A DNA stretch of 64,000 nucleotides. Origin: Urophycis tenuis (taxonomy: Eukaryota > Chordata > Actinopteri > Gadiformes > Phycidae). Location of the stretch: assembly GCA_036785325.1 (NCBI GenBank), contig JAXIVH010000019.1, forward strand, positions 2,010,125 to 2,074,124, given 5' to 3'. Numbering within the stretch: the first letter of the stretch is position 1; each line of letters opens with the position of its first letter. The position numbers and the translations under genes are program-made. Positions 43,795-56,420 of this stretch are shown one piece after another. Under the pieces are notes generated by a model that made no database searches, had not been told where the DNA came from, and saw nothing but the letters and a program-made list of their open reading frames with translations.

Positions 43795-46700
43795 TCAGAC
43801 GCTTACACCAAACATGACTCCTGAAAATTTCATCAGTTTAACCTTTGAGGCAGGCTTGGTCATAGCATCTGCTATCATCTCATCAGTAGGACAATAAACA
43901 AGTGTCATCTTCCCTTCTTTAATGGTTGACCTTATGAAATGATACTTGATGTCCACATGTTTGCACGTTTGTCTACACACAGGATTCTTCACAAGTGCAA
44001 TGGTGCCCTGGTTATCCTCATGAACAACAGTTTGAACATATTCATAGGAATCCATATCCTTCAGTAATTGCTCTAAATAGATACACTCCTGTATTGTTAG
44101 AGCTAAAGCCATGTATTCGGCTTCATATGTCGATAACGGGGGGCTTCAACGCGCACGTGGGCAATGATGGAGACACCTGGAGAGGCGTGATTGGGAGAAA
44201 CGGCCTCCCGGATCTAAACCTGAGTGGTCGTCTGTTATTGGACTTCTGTGCTAGTCATGGACTGTCCATAACAAACACCATGTTCGAACATAAGGTTGCT
44301 CATAAGTGTACATGGTACCAGAGTACCTTAGGTCAAAGGTCGATGATCGATTTTGTAATCGTATCATCAGATCTGAGGCCGCATGTTTCGGACACTCGGG
44401 TGAAGAGAGGGGCGGAGCTGTCAACCGATCACCATCTGGTGGTGAGTTGGGTCAGGGGGTGGGGGAAGACTCGGGACAGACCTGGTAAGCCCAAACGGGT
44501 AGTGCGGGTGAACTGGGAACGTCTGGAGGAGGCCCCTGTCCGAGAGACCTTCAACTCAAACCTCCGGCGGCGCTTTTCTGGCATCCCTGTGGAGGTTGGG
44601 GACATTGAACCTGAGTGGTCGATGTTCAAAGCCTCCATTGCTGAAGCTGCAGTGGGAGGCTGCGGCCTCAAGGTCTTGGGTGCATCAAGGGGGGGTAACC
44701 CTCGAACACCGTGGTGGACAGCGGTGGTCAGGGAAGCTGTCCGACTGAAGAAGGAGTCCTTCCGGGATATGTTATCCCGGGGGACTCCGGAGGCAGTTGC
44801 AGTGTACCGAAGTGCCCGGAGGGCGGCGGCCTCTGCTGTGGCAGAGGCAAAGCAGCGGGTGTGGGAGGAGTTCGGAGAAGCCATGGAGAAGGACTTTCGG
44901 TCGGCGCCAAAGTGCTTCTGGCGTACTGTCCGACACCTCAGGAGGGGGAAACGGGGAACCATCCAAGCTGTTTACAGCAAGGATGGAACGCTGTTGACCT
45001 CAACTGAGGAGGTAATCGGGCGGTGGAAGGAGCATTTTGAGGAACTCCTGAACCCGACTAACGCGCCCTCTTTGGTAGAGGCAGAGCTGGAAGCTGATGG
45101 GGGATCGTCGTCAATTTCCCTGGTGGAAGTCACTGAGGTAGTCAAACAACTCCGCAGTGGCAAAGCCCCGGGGGTTGATGAGATCCGTCCAGAAATGTTG
45201 AAGGCTTTGGGTGTGGAGGGCCTGTCGTGGATGACACGGCTCTTCAACATCGCGTGGAGGTCGGGAACAGTGCCGAGGGAGTGGCAGACGGGGGTGGTGG
45301 TCCCCCTGTTCAAAAAGGGGGACCAGAGAGTGTGTGCCAACTACAGGGGCATCACACTTCTCAGCCTCCCTGGTAAAGTCTACTCCAAGGTGCTGGAAAG
45401 GAGGGTTCGGCCGATAGTCGAACCTCAGATTGAGGAGGAACAATGCGGATTCCGCTCTGGTCGTGGAACAACGGACCAGCTCTTCACTCTTGCAAGAATC
45501 CTGGAGGGGGCCTGGGAGTATGCCCATCCGGTCTACATGTGTTTTGTAGATCTGGAGAAGGCGTATGACCGGGTTCCCCGGGAGATATTGTGGGAGGTGC
45601 TACGGGAGTATGGAGTGAGGCGGTCACTTCTCAGGGCCATCCAATCTCTGTACACCCAAAGCGAGAGTTGTGTCCGGGTTCTCGGCAGTAAGTCGGACTA
45701 GTTTCCGGTGGGGGTTGGCCTCCGCCAGGGCTGCACCTTGTCACCAATCTTGTTTGTGGTTTTCATGGACAGGATATCGAGGCGTAGTCGGGGGGAGGAG
45801 AGGTTGCAGGTCGGTGGGCTAGGGATCTCATCGCTGCTTTTTGCAGATGATGTGGTCCTGATGGCATCATCGGCCTGTGACGTTCAGCACTCACTGGATC
45901 GGTTCGCAGCCGAGTGTGAAGCGGTTGGAATGAGGATCAGCACCTCTAAATCTGAGGCCATGGCTCTCAGCAGGAAACCGGTGGATTGCCTACTCCGGGT
46001 AGGGAATGAGTCCTTACCCCAAGTGAAGGAGTTTAATTACCTCGGGGTCTTGTTCACGAGTGAGGGGAGGATGGAGCAGGAGATGGGCAGGAGAATCGGA
46101 GCAGCGGGGGCGGTTTTGCATTTGCTCTACCGCACCGTTGTGACGAAGAGGGAGCTGAGCCAGAAGGCGAAGCTCTCGATCTTCCGGTCTATCTTTGTTC
46201 CTACTCTCACCTATGGTCATGAAGGTTGGGTCATGACCGAAAGAACGAGATCGCGGGTACAAGCGGCCGAAATAGGTTTTCTCAGGAGGGTGGCGGGCGT
46301 CTGCCTTAGAGATAGGGTGAGGAGCTCAGTCATCCGGGAGAGACTTGGAGTAGAGCCGCTGCTCCTTTGCGTGGAAAGGAGCCAGTTGAGGTGGTTCGGG
46401 CATCTGATAAGGATGCCCCCCGGGCGCCTCCCTATGGAGGTGTTCCGGGCACAACCAGCTGGGAGGAGACCACGGGGAAGACCCAGGACGAGGTGGAGAG
46501 ATTATATCTCCACACTGGCCTGGGAACGCCTCGGGATCCCCCAGTCAGAGCTGGCTGATGTGGCCCGGGAAAGGGAAGTGTGGGGTTCCTTGCTCGAACT
46601 GTTGCCCCCGCGACCCGACCCCGGATAAGCGGTAGAAAGTGAGTGAGTGAGTGAGTGATGTCGATAACGCTACTGTGGGTTGCTTTTTGCTTCTCCAAGA

Positions 46701-49700
46701 TACCAGTGAGCTTTTGCTCATGCTCACACAGTAGCCAGACGTGCTCCGTCTGTCACTGGTGTCTGCGCCCCAATCTGCATCACTGTATGCTCGGAGGCCT
46801 AAACCATCGCTGCTTTTCCTAAAAGTCAGCTGCTTGTCAGTAGTACCTTTTAGATAACGCAGTACCTGTTTCACTGTTACCCAGTTTTCTTCTGTGGGGT
46901 TTGCAAAATGTTGTGATAGCTTGCCTACCACAAAACATAGTACAAGTAGCTAAGTAGATGAGACTACCTACAGCTTCCCTGTATTTCCTTACATCAGTCA
47001 TCTTAGGTGAACATCAGTGTAGTCAACCTTTTGTTCACATGGTGTCTCACGTGTTCTGCACTCCTGCATATCAAATCGGTTGAGAATCTTTTCAACATAC
47101 CTCTGTTGTGACATTGTTACACAATCATCAGTCTGACTGAAGTCTATGCCTAGAAAATACTTCAACCTGCCTAGGTCCTTCATTTTAAACCTGGTGGAAA
47201 GCATTGCCTTCACTTGCTCTAGACTTCTCATGTTGTTCGCTGCGATGATAAGATCATCCACCCAAATGACTATAATCACCTTCCCTGCCTGCTTAGACTC
47301 TTGTGTATACACAATGGTCCGCTGGGTTCTGTGTGAAGTTGTCATTTATCAAGCATTAGCATCTCATTCCAGTTACGCCCCGATTGCTTCAGACCATAAA
47401 TAGACTTCTCTAATTTACACACTAGGTTTCCTCCCACTTTTTCGTAACCTTCAGGTTGATCCATGTAAATGTCTCGGTCTACGGGTGCATGTAGATACGC
47501 CGTCTTTACGTCCATTTGGTGTAGTACCAAGTTTTCTTGGGCTGCCTTTTGCATGACTACACGCACACTGGTCATATTGGCCGTGGGGGAGAATGTCTCA
47601 CCATAATCTATCCCCGCTCTCTGGCTATACCCCTTCGCCACAAATCTGGCCTTGTACTGCTCATGTCCATCACTACCCTCCTTAATAGAGTATACCCACC
47701 TACCTCCCACTGTCTTTCTGCCCTCTGGCAATTTGGTCAGGGTAAAGGTCTGGTTTTCCTCTAGTGACTTCATCTCGTCGTCCATTGCCCCCTTCCATTT
47801 ACCTGCCTGCGGTGATGTCATAGCCTGTTTAAAGGTTAGTGGCACACCACACACTGCTCGGTAGCAATAGTCAATACTGGTGAGCATACTATCATCATCA
47901 CCACTATCTTCCTGAGTAGCGTAATCACAAAGATAACTCGGGGGCTTACGCTCTCTAGTGGGGTATCTCCCACTGCTTGGGGCCTGTGGCGTCACCCTGT
48001 GGTGCTCCTCGCCATCATCTCCTGGGGATTGTGGACAGTCAGTCTGTACGTCTGTGCTCGTAGCACTGGGCTGTGATGTGTCTGTCTTCTCACTATTTTT
48101 AATGCGGTCAAATCCTAAGTCCTGAGTCTGAGTCTCACTGTCACATGTGGTCTTTGTGATAAATTTAACCAATCTGTGCTTCTGCACTTTTCCCTTGGTG
48201 GGGTGGTAAACTAGAAAGGCGGGGCTGCCCTTGTCGTGCCCTACAAAGAGCCCCTTCTTACACCTCGGATCTAGCTTACCCTTGTCTTGTTGGTACGCGT
48301 AACACTCTGACCCGAATTTATGCATCTTGGCTAGATCACATTTCTTCCCTGTCAATGCTGTGTACGGTGTTGTACCAATGTGATTGTTAAAGCATCGGTT
48401 TCTGGTGTAGGCTGCTTCCTGAACAGCATAATGCCATAGGCTCTTAGGTAATTTGCTGTCAATAAGCTTACACCTAGCCATCTCGATGAGAGTGCGCCCC
48501 TCCCTCTCAGCTATCCCGTTCTGGTGTGGGGAGTAAGGACAGGACGTCTCGTGCCTGATTCTGTTCTTACTCAGTAATGTCTTAAATTCTCTGCTAGTAA
48601 ACTCGGTCCCGTTGTCTGACCGGATGCACTTCACACTGCCATAAGGCGCTACGTCAGCCAGGAACCTTTCAGTAGCCTGTACGGCATCACTTTTCGCTTT
48701 CAGAAAGTAAGTGAAAACTACTCCTGTGCACACATCTGTAAAAGATTGCATATACCTGTAACCATCAATTGAGCCATTTGTCACTGGACCAACTAGATCA
48801 GTGTTTACTAACTCAAGTGGTGTTTGCACCTTGTCAGTTACATTTCTGTTTCTCGTCTGAGTAAACTTCCCCTCTATGCACACATGACATTCTTTGTCAG
48901 GCTTACGCTTTGCACCTTTAATGTGCATGCCTACGGTTACATCCTGCAGTTTCAGTATGTCATCATAGTTACAATGCCCCATAATTTCGTGCCAGGTTTG
49001 GATATCATGACTAACATTGCACACATCATTTTCATCATACTCTGTTTGCAAGTAGTACATTCTGTCACACACTTGAATGTTAAACCTTGCGCCGTTAGAC
49101 GCCACAAGAACATTGTTACCTTCCTCGAAGAGTACCTTGGCACCGTGTGCAGTGGCACACTTCACGGAGAAGAGTTCTTGTGGGAATGAAGGGATGTACA
49201 GGGCGTTCTTAAGAGTCACTGTACATCTGCGTCCTTCGCTGTCGATGAGACACACCTGTGCATTCCCTCTGCCTTCCGCCAACCCGAATGTCCGCCTTCC
49301 GTCGGCCAGCTCCATGCTGTGGCTCTCTGGTTTGAATGTGCTGTCGAAGGTCTTGAACCGGCTTCTGTCATTCAGCATGTGTGATGTCGCGCCTGTGTCG
49401 ATGATCATCCCCTTTCCCTCGATCTGCCGCTGCTGCGCTGGCTTGCAGGTGTCCTCGGTCTCTGCCCGGAATGTGACGTCCTCTCCCGCGGGTCCCCGCG
49501 CACCGATCCGTCCTCCACCACTCGCTGCACGACCGCCGCCGCCGCCATCTTCAGCGCGAGCGCACCTGGAGCTTTGTGCACGTTCTTTCTTCCTGCAGGC
49601 TTTGTCGCTGTGGCTTGTGCTTTTGCAGGAACCGCACCAAACTTTTCTCGTGCATTCATCTTTTCGATGTCCCTTTTCTCCGCACCGCCAACACGCCATG

Positions 49701-50359
49701 TCTGTCGAAGATCCGCCGCTCCTTTTCTTCAGTGCTGCGCGGGCTTTCAGCACCCTTTCTCCCGCCATCTCGGCTACTGGCTCTGCATCCTCCGACGCCT
49801 CGAAGTTTCGCAGCTTAGCCTTGAACTCCGCCAGTTTCATCTCCGCTGAACCATGGGTTACCAACAGCGTAAACGGCTTGTAATTTTCTAGAAGTCCCCT
49901 CATAATCATTGACATCATCAGTCCCTCACTCGATGCCTCGCCAGCACCTCTGAGCGCCGTAAAGATCTGCTCTGCCCGGATAATGTACTCAGTTACAGTC
50001 TCTGTATCCGCTTTCTTCAGCGAGGTCAATGTAATGTACATAGAAACACTCCTTGGTCTACCTTTGCCAATGTAGTGCTCTCTCAGCACTTGCAGACTCT
50101 CACGTCCCTTGTTTTTAGTGTCTCTGAATATCAGTCCCAAACTCACGTTGTCCAGCAATGGCGCCAATGCGCAGTATGCGTCCGCATTCAGTCCATCACC
50201 CTTGACTCGTTCCTCAACGGTCAGCGGTTCACCAGGCTCATTCAGAATAGTCTCTTTTAATCCAACACGGTGCATGCAACACAGCATCCGCTCTTCCCAG
50301 AGCTCATATTCTTCGGCCCTACCGTCGAACGTCGGCCACTTTGCCTTTTGGTTTGCCAT
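43795..50359 (-). pseudogene. Copia gag-pol, interrupted by an RTE insertion
   Basis: The main frame (50359 to 47342, 1005 residues) holds a gag part with the zinc knuckle CWRCGEKGHRKDEC, protease DTGATSHML, the integrase HHCC region (HEIMGHCNYDD ... CHVC), the catalytic DD35E stretch (NTDLVGPV, RSDNGTEF, HQNGIAEREG) and RT up to SIYGLKQSGRNWNEM. A frameshift/stop at about 47345 leads to the second frame (47345 to 46998) with the RT catalytic WVDDLIIAAN and FLGIDF. RNase H begins at 46931 (AYSDADWGAD, STSGYC) and is cut by the RTE at 46670. The rest (YMALALTIQECIYLEQLL, HVDIKYHFIR) lies at 44126 to 43795. At least two small frame breaks make it inactive despite young LTRs. Confidence 0.9.
44139..46657 (+). 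mobile_element. RTE-like LINE inserted in Copia RNase H
   Basis: Flanked by a 12-bp target duplication ATGTCGATAACG (44127 to 44138 and 46658 to 46669). It is 5'-truncated in the endonuclease (GGFNAHVGNDGDTWRGVIGR, CTWYQSTLGQRSMIDFV, STDHHLVVSWVR). RT motifs follow: GKAPGVDEIRPEMLK, NYRGITLLSLPGKVYSKVLE, EEQCGFRSGRGTTDQLF, MCFVDLEKAYDRVPR, VGLRQGCTLSPILFVVF and LLFADDVVLMA. The end is GRPRTRWRDYISTLAWERLG. The only break in this frame is a TAG at 45699. The tail is a GTGA repeat, typical of RTE elements. Confidence 0.9.
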
Positions 50360-50464
50360 TCTTCTCAGCTTTAGCTTAGCTCCCCGGTTTTACCGCGCTA
50401 AATTAGCTATGCCCCGAGTGCGCGTGCGCGAAAGCTGCATGCTTCCTGTTATGCTGCTCCAGAC

Positions 50465-53400
50465 TTGCGTTCGCTTTTTTTTTACTTTTAACTTTCTTTT
50501 CTTTTTCTTTTTACTTATTTTTTTCTCTGAAGTACTGGGAAGCCCTACACTCTCAAGCAATGCTGTTTGAGGGAGTTTTGTGGTGCTTCTCGTGTACTAT
50601 TTTCATTCGCAATGCCGCCTACACCGGGACACGCTGCCTTTGTTTACTCCGGAGAACAGCTGATCGCACTAATGCCGGCCGGCATGGTGGCCAGACCAGC
50701 GGATTTACCACCCGATCTCTGGAGGAAAACTCACCGGGGATGCAGAGGAGGGAAACAACGTCGGGGGAGAAGGTTGACACAGAACGTACGCATGGAAAGG
50801 AGGAAATTCAAGCCGTGTCTCCCTTCTATTGTTATGGGGAATGTCCAATCCCTTAATAACAAAATGGACGAACTAACGGCGCTTACGCGGAGCCACTCAG
50901 TTTATCGGGAATGTAGTCTGATGTGTTTCACCGAGACATGGCTGCACATGGATATTACGGACCCGATTGTATCTGTCGATGGCTTCCACACTGTTCGGGC
51001 GGACCGGGACTGTACCAAGAGCGGTAAGCGGAAGGGGGGAGGGCTCGCCGTTCTAGTTAATATCAGGTGGTGTAATCCCGGTCACATCTGTATTAAGGAA
51101 CAGATCTGTAGCCCAGATACTGAAGTGTTGGCCGTTGGTCTACGTCCATACCACCTCCCTAGGGAGATCCCGCACGTTATCATCGTAATGGTGTACATCC
51201 CTCCCACTGCTAACCCATCAGCTGCCTGCGGCACCATACACTCCACCGTCTCTAAACTTCAGACCAAACACCCCAGTGCCCTCATCATCATGTCGGGAGA
51301 CTTTAACCACGTCACCATGGATAAAGTTCTGCCGACTTTTAAGCAATATGTGAGCTGTCCTACCAGAGGGGTGAGGACCCTGGACCTGATGTATGCCAAC
51401 ATTAAGGAGGCATACATCTCATCTTCTCTCCCCCCTCTGGGCAGGTCGGATCACAACCTGGTTCACCTCAAACCCTGATATGTGCCTCTGGTGAAGAGGA
51501 AGCCTGTGACCACTAGGACTGTGAGGAAGTGGTCAGAGGAATCTTACGAGGCACTGCAGTACTGTTTTGAGGTGACTGACTGGCCTGCACTCTGTGAGCC
51601 TCACGGGGAGGACATTGATGGGCTCACAGAGTGCATAACAGACTACATTAACTTCTGTGTGGACTGCTATGTCCCTGCGTCGACAGTCACCTGTTACGCA
51701 AACAACAAACCTTGGATCATCAAGGACATCAAGGCCATCCTGAACGACAAGAAGAGGGCGTTCAGAGAGGGCAACCCCCCTGTACTCTCCTCAGCTGAGC
51801 TGAGGAGAGTACAGGGGGTACTCAAGGTCAAAATTAAGGAGGCAAAAGACAGATACAGGAGGAATCTGGAGATGAAGCTCCAGAAAAACAACACAAGGGA
51901 TGTGTGGAGTGGTATGAAAACCATCACGGGCTTCCAGAAGACTGGTAGCGTGGGGCTGGAGGGTGGAGTGGCTCGGGCCAATGAATTTAACCTTTTCTTC
52001 AATAGGTTTGATACTGCGGCCCCCGCCCCTCCCCCTCATGACCCTGCTGCTACTGCTGCTGGCAGCCCAACAACCAGTGCCACTCCACCTCCCCCTCCTT
52101 CTCCCCCTCCTTATAGACCGCCCTCCTGCCTCTCACCACCTCTATTCACTCCCGGCCACTTCACACCTTCACCCTGCCCCACCCCTCCCCCCTGCTCTGC
52201 ATACTGTCCTCCACTACCTGAGGACCCTATCCCTCCTCCCCCAACGGACACCTCTACAGTTTCCTTCACACCTGACCTGGTGAGAAGACAACTGATTAGA
52301 CTCCACTCTGGCAAAGCGGCGGGCCCTGATGATGTGTTCCCCAGGGTACTTAAAGCCTGTGCCCCCCAGCTGTGTGGAGTACTTAATCATGTCTTCAACC
52401 TGAGCCTGCACCTCCAGAAGGTCCCTCTGATGTGGAAGACGTCCTGCCTCGTTCCTGTCCCAAAGACGCTGCGCCCCAGCAGCCCCAAGGACTACAGACC
52501 GGTGGCCCTGACGTCACATATCATGAAGACCCTGGAGAGGCTCGTTCTGGACCAGCTTAGGCCAATGGTCAGACCCTTCTCGGACCAGCTGCAGTTCGCC
52601 TACCAGCCCAGCCTGGGAGTCGAGGACTGCATCATCTACCTGCTGAACAAAGTCTACTCTCATCTGGACAAGCCGGCGAGCACTGTGAGAGTCATGTTCT
52701 TTGACTTCTCCAGTGCTTTCAACACCTTACGGCCGGGTCTCCTAGGTGAGAAGATGGCGGCGATGCAGGTTGATGCTCCCTTGGTGTCCTGGATTGTTGA
52801 CTACCTGATGGGCAGACCACAGTTTGTATGTCTACAGAATTGTGTGTCTGACAGGGTGGTCAGCAACACTGGGGCCCCACAAGGGACGGTCCTTTCTCCC
52901 TTTCTCTTCACCCTCTACACCTCAGACTTCAGCTACTGCACTGAGTCCTGCCACCTTCAGAAGTTTTCTGATGACTCCGCAATAGTTGGCTGTATTGAAG
53001 GGGGTGATGAGGGTGAGTATAGGACTGTTGTGGGCAACTTTGTCTCTTGGTGTGAGCTGAACCATCTACAGCTCAATGCTACAAAGACAAAGGAGCTCAT
53101 TGTGGACCTAAGGAGGGTCAAAACACCGGTGGGCCCTGTGTTCATCCAGGGGGTTCCAGTCGATACTGTTGAGGAGTACAAGTACCTGGGGGTGTACTTC
53201 AACAACAAGTTGGACTGGACCAGGAACACAGAGGCCGTCTACAAGAAGGGCCAAAGCCGACTCTTTTTTCTGAGGAGGCTAAGGTCCTTCAACATCTGCA
53301 GGACAATGCTGAGGATGTTCTATGAGTCGGTTGTTGCCAGTGCAATCTTCTTTGCTGTCACATGCTGGGGCAGTGGGATGAGGGTTGCGGACACCAATAG

Positions 53401-54074
53401 ACTTAATAGACTCATCAAGAGGGCTGGTGATGTAGTGGGTGAGGAATTGGACACTCTAACTACCGTGGCAGATAGGAGGATGCTGTCCAGGCTACGGACT
53501 ATCATGGACAATGCCTCTCACCCTCTCTTTTCCACCCTGGCTCAGCGGAGGAGTTCCTTCAGCAGAAGACTCCTCTCACCGAGATGCACCACAGAGCGAC
53601 ATAGGAAATCATTCCTGCCTGTGGTCATCAAACTATACAATCTGTCACTTTCATAATAGTTTCTGCTGCACAACAGGTTATTCATTCATATTGCATAACT
53701 GGTCATTTCTTTTAATTTCACTGCATAACTGGTAATCTCTTTGCACAACTGGTCTTTTTTCCAACATAGAATCTGACATGCTACATCCTTGCGTATGCTA
53801 TCACCTCTCAGTGTATGCCTGGTTGTATGTACATTTATGTATATTTCTTTATGTTTGTATATTTTGTATATTGCTTACATAGGTTTATATTTTACATAGG
53901 TTTATTTTACATAGGTTTTTTATTTTTATTTTATATATTTATATTCTAACACTTTACTTTACGTCGAGTGTCTGTCTCTTTCTTCCTTTTGCACTGGAGT
54001 ATTGTATTGTAACAAATGCAATTTCCCTCAGGGATTATTAAAGTACGTCTGTCTGTCTGTCTGTCTGTCTGTCT
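50465..54074 (+). mobile_element. Jockey/I-like LINE inserted in the Copia 5' leader
   Basis: One frame from about 50567 to 53656 codes for an APE endonuclease (VQSLNNKMDELTAL, MCFTETWLH, GGGLAVLVNIRW, IIMSGDFNHV, LGRSDHNLVHL) and RT (SGKAAGPDDVFPRVLK, DYRPVALTSHIMKTLERLVL, FAYQPSLGVEDCIIYLL, FFDFSSAFNTL, GAPQGTVLSPFLFTLYTSDF, FSDDSAIVGCI, YKYLGVYFNNKLDW). A single TGA at 51476 interrupts it. A Pro-rich linker lies near residues 180 to 260 of the second part. 53660 to 54030 is a T-rich 3' UTR and the tail is a TCTG repeat. The clade call is tentative; the fish family is common. The 5' limit is approximate. Confidence 0.8.
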
Positions 54075-54146
54075 ACCACACTTTTAGCTAAATAGCTAAC
54101 GTGTTCGTCGCCACACTTTTCGTTGTTGCAACTATTGTCGTCGTTA

Positions 54147-54160
54147 CTGGGCCCATAACC
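54147..54160 (-). promoter_or_regulatory. Copia primer-binding site (initiator tRNA-Met anticodon region)
   Basis: The plus strand reads CTGGGCCCATAACC directly beside the LTR at 54161. This equals the anticodon stem-loop of eukaryotic initiator tRNA-Met, so reverse transcription is primed by a cleaved half-tRNA, as known for Drosophila copia. Confidence 0.85.
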
Positions 54161-54463
54161 TGTTAGCAGAAGTACTACCAACACACAGCAGGAGTCCAAT
54201 AGTGCAATTTTAGAAAGGTAAACGAGACGAATTCTTCCTTCAGCCTCAAGGGCATATTTATTCAATAGCAAACTGCTCTTCCAGCCTTCATCATATTGGG
54301 AGCGGGCCAAGAGAAAATAGAGCGGCAGAACATTCGTATTTATAGGGGGTGTGACGTCACCAATCACATTCATCTCATATAAACTCAATAGCACCCCCCT
54401 GTGGTGGAAACAGGTAAGTAGTACAGAATACATCTCAGTCAATCATACACACATATGTCAACA
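54161..54463 (-). repeat. Copia 5' LTR
   Basis: One difference seen from the other LTR over 303 bp. It carries the element's promoter in minus orientation. Confidence 0.95.
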
Positions 54464-54548
54464 GATTCTGATTGTGAATTTTCTTTATTTAAGTAAAAAA
54501 AAAGGTAAAAAACTGCCATTTCGTTTCTTGTGAGTATATACACTACAC

Positions 54549-55313
54549 TGTCGATGCAAGGGGGGCGCCACCTAAAAGGGCCTGACGGCGAGCCAGTGGA
54601 TTACCGTCTCCTTAGGAACGGACTGTACAGCGCGTTGAACACTGGTTGGTGATACCGCGAATTATATCTGGACTGTTTTGTTATTTTGGCCGGCGTGGCG
54701 GGACGGCCGCCGACTAAAATTTTAGTGAACTCATCTTGCCACTGGTCGAGCAGCACACCCGCTCAGGAGGGTGGGCATGGACTTTGCACCCCTCTCTTAT
54801 TTGTGTTTGGTTGTGGGTGTAGCATTGGAGGGAGTGTACGTGCAGCTAGAAATGTACTGTAAAGTGTGTTATTATTGTGTGTATTATGATTTGACTACTG
54901 ACGTTGCTTGTTCACTGTTGTGGACCGATTTGCAGTGCCAGTCTTGAGGCTGGGTTATTGGGATTTGATATCTCCTGTGTGGTGTGTCAGTACTCCTTTT
55001 CCTTTCTTTGGTTATGTTTATTTTTGGTTTACTGGGGGTTGGTTTTCTGGATATTTCTGTCTGTTCATGTATGCTGCTCCAAATGCCTGATGGTGGTTTG
55101 TGGAAATACTCTTTCCACTCTTCTGTGTAAACCTGGGATGGGATCAGTGTAGGTGGGTGTGGCCCATTTTACTGAGCTGTGAAGTGCTGTCCATGTTGCT
55201 GACGTGTGTGGCTGCTGACCCTATAATAAAATAATCTGTAAATTCTACTCAGCCTGGTGTTGTGTGTTCCAGAGGGGATTGAACCCGTGTTTAGGAAGTA
55301 GCCTCGGACGACA
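54549..55313 (+). mobile_element. Possible LTR or retroelement remnant
   Basis: It begins TGTCGATGC and ends GGACGACA, and has a CCTATAATAAAATAATC poly(A)-like stretch near 55222 and a T-rich middle. No target duplication is visible. Unit 4 sequence starts immediately after it at 55314. Confidence 0.35.
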
Positions 55314-55352
55314 CATGTATACATGGTGTTGATGTTGCTGGTAGTCATGGGT

Positions 55353-55580
55353 AGGGCTGAGCACCGAAACCCGGTGCCAGTAGGGCACCGGTTCTGACAT
55401 AAACGGTTGTAATGAGACCGAATAAGAACGCAAATTTCGGTGCGTCATTTCGGTTTGTGACTTTTTTTTAACACCCCATGGGGCTGCGGGCGGCGTCAAC
55501 CTGCGTGACGTCAGTGCCGCTACGCTGCACACTTGTTGATCAGATCATCAGAACTGATAGCAGTGAGAGGATCATTGAAG
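55353..55580 (+). mobile_element. hAT-like fragment at the unit junction (before unit 4)
   Basis: Same as 9316 to 9545 (gagcaccgaaacccggtgcc). It lies directly upstream of the tpmt intron sequence. Confidence 0.4.
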
Positions 55581-55705
55581 CCAAAATGTCAAATGTCAAA
55601 TGTCAAAAATGTCATGACTAGTAGCTAGTATTTGAATGTCAATGAAATCTATCTTGGAGATTATTTCTGATATAGCATTTGAAGGTTGTTGTTGTTTTTT
55701 CTCAG

Positions 55706-55824
55706 GAAGCAGTTGTGACATCCATGTGTTGGATTCTATTGATGTCCTGGACCAGAGATGGAAAGAAGCTGGCTTTGATTTCATGACTGAAAACACTCAT
55801 CTTATCACCCCCAAAAATTCTTAA
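55706..55824 (+). pseudogene. tpmt: Orphan terminal exon of tpmt-like gene (unit 4)
   Basis: Acceptor ttttttctcag, phase-1 exon, GSSCDIHVLDSIDVLDQRWK to TPKNS and TAA. It is uninterrupted, but no upstream tpmt exons lie in front of it within this unit; the nearest are at 35.7 to 36.3 kb, about 19 kb away across the Copia block. Confidence 0.75.
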
Positions 55825-56420
55825 AAAGCTTTTAATGTTTTATTTCTTGAAATGCCAAGTTATCTCGATCTTTTATCTGCCTATATCCACAAACAATTTG
55901 GACCAAGCATTGGATGTCATTTTTCTCATGTTTAACTTTACAGGAAAGTAGTTGAATTTTGTGTGAGCTGAACTGAATAAATAATTATTGTCATAAACGC
56001 TGTTGTTAAGTCGGATATATGTAGTTGTGGTACAGAAAAGAGATGCTTGCTCGCCATTGGCTGTTGCTAAGATACGTTGATAAACAACCAAGTCAGGAGG
56101 AAGACATCTTGCGAAGGTCTAGTGACGGTGAGGTGTCACAACTCTGCTCTAAAACCAAACCTAGTCCGATGAAACGCACCTTGATACACTTCAGTTGTCT
56201 TATACCGACGTGAATAGACCCTGTGTCGTGGGTGATCAAACCATTCAGGTGGAGCGGAGAAACGACACCAGGTAAGGTCGACACAGAAACATAATTTAAG
56301 TGTTTGCTGTGTTATTTACACGCCTGTTTGTAATGTGTTCTGCTCTCTTTGCAGCGATTTAAAACGGTAAATGAGTTGAAGGAAAGTCGCAACCCCGAAG
56401 TCGGTTTGCAGGACGTCAGC

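Larger units (their letters stand above)
43380..54463 (-). mobile_element. Ty1/Copia LTR retrotransposon with two nested LINEs
   Basis: LTRs of 303 bp at 43380 to 43682 and 54161 to 54463 differ at one position seen (near 43427/54208). A 5-bp target duplication GATTC lies at 43375 to 43379 and 54464 to 54468. The coding order gag-PR-IN-RT-RNaseH on the minus strand defines Copia. About 5 kb belong to the element itself; an RTE LINE (44139 to 46657) and a jockey/I-like LINE (about 50465 to 54074) are later insertions. Confidence 0.95.

Noticed and set aside
43380..54463. Endogenous retrovirus
   Set aside because: The pol order is integrase before RT, there is no envelope frame, and the primer site is a half-tRNA; these define Copia.
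54549..55313. Solo LTR with a target duplication
   Set aside because: Ends look LTR-like but the flanks (ctacac / catgta) do not match, so I kept it only as a low-confidence remnant.
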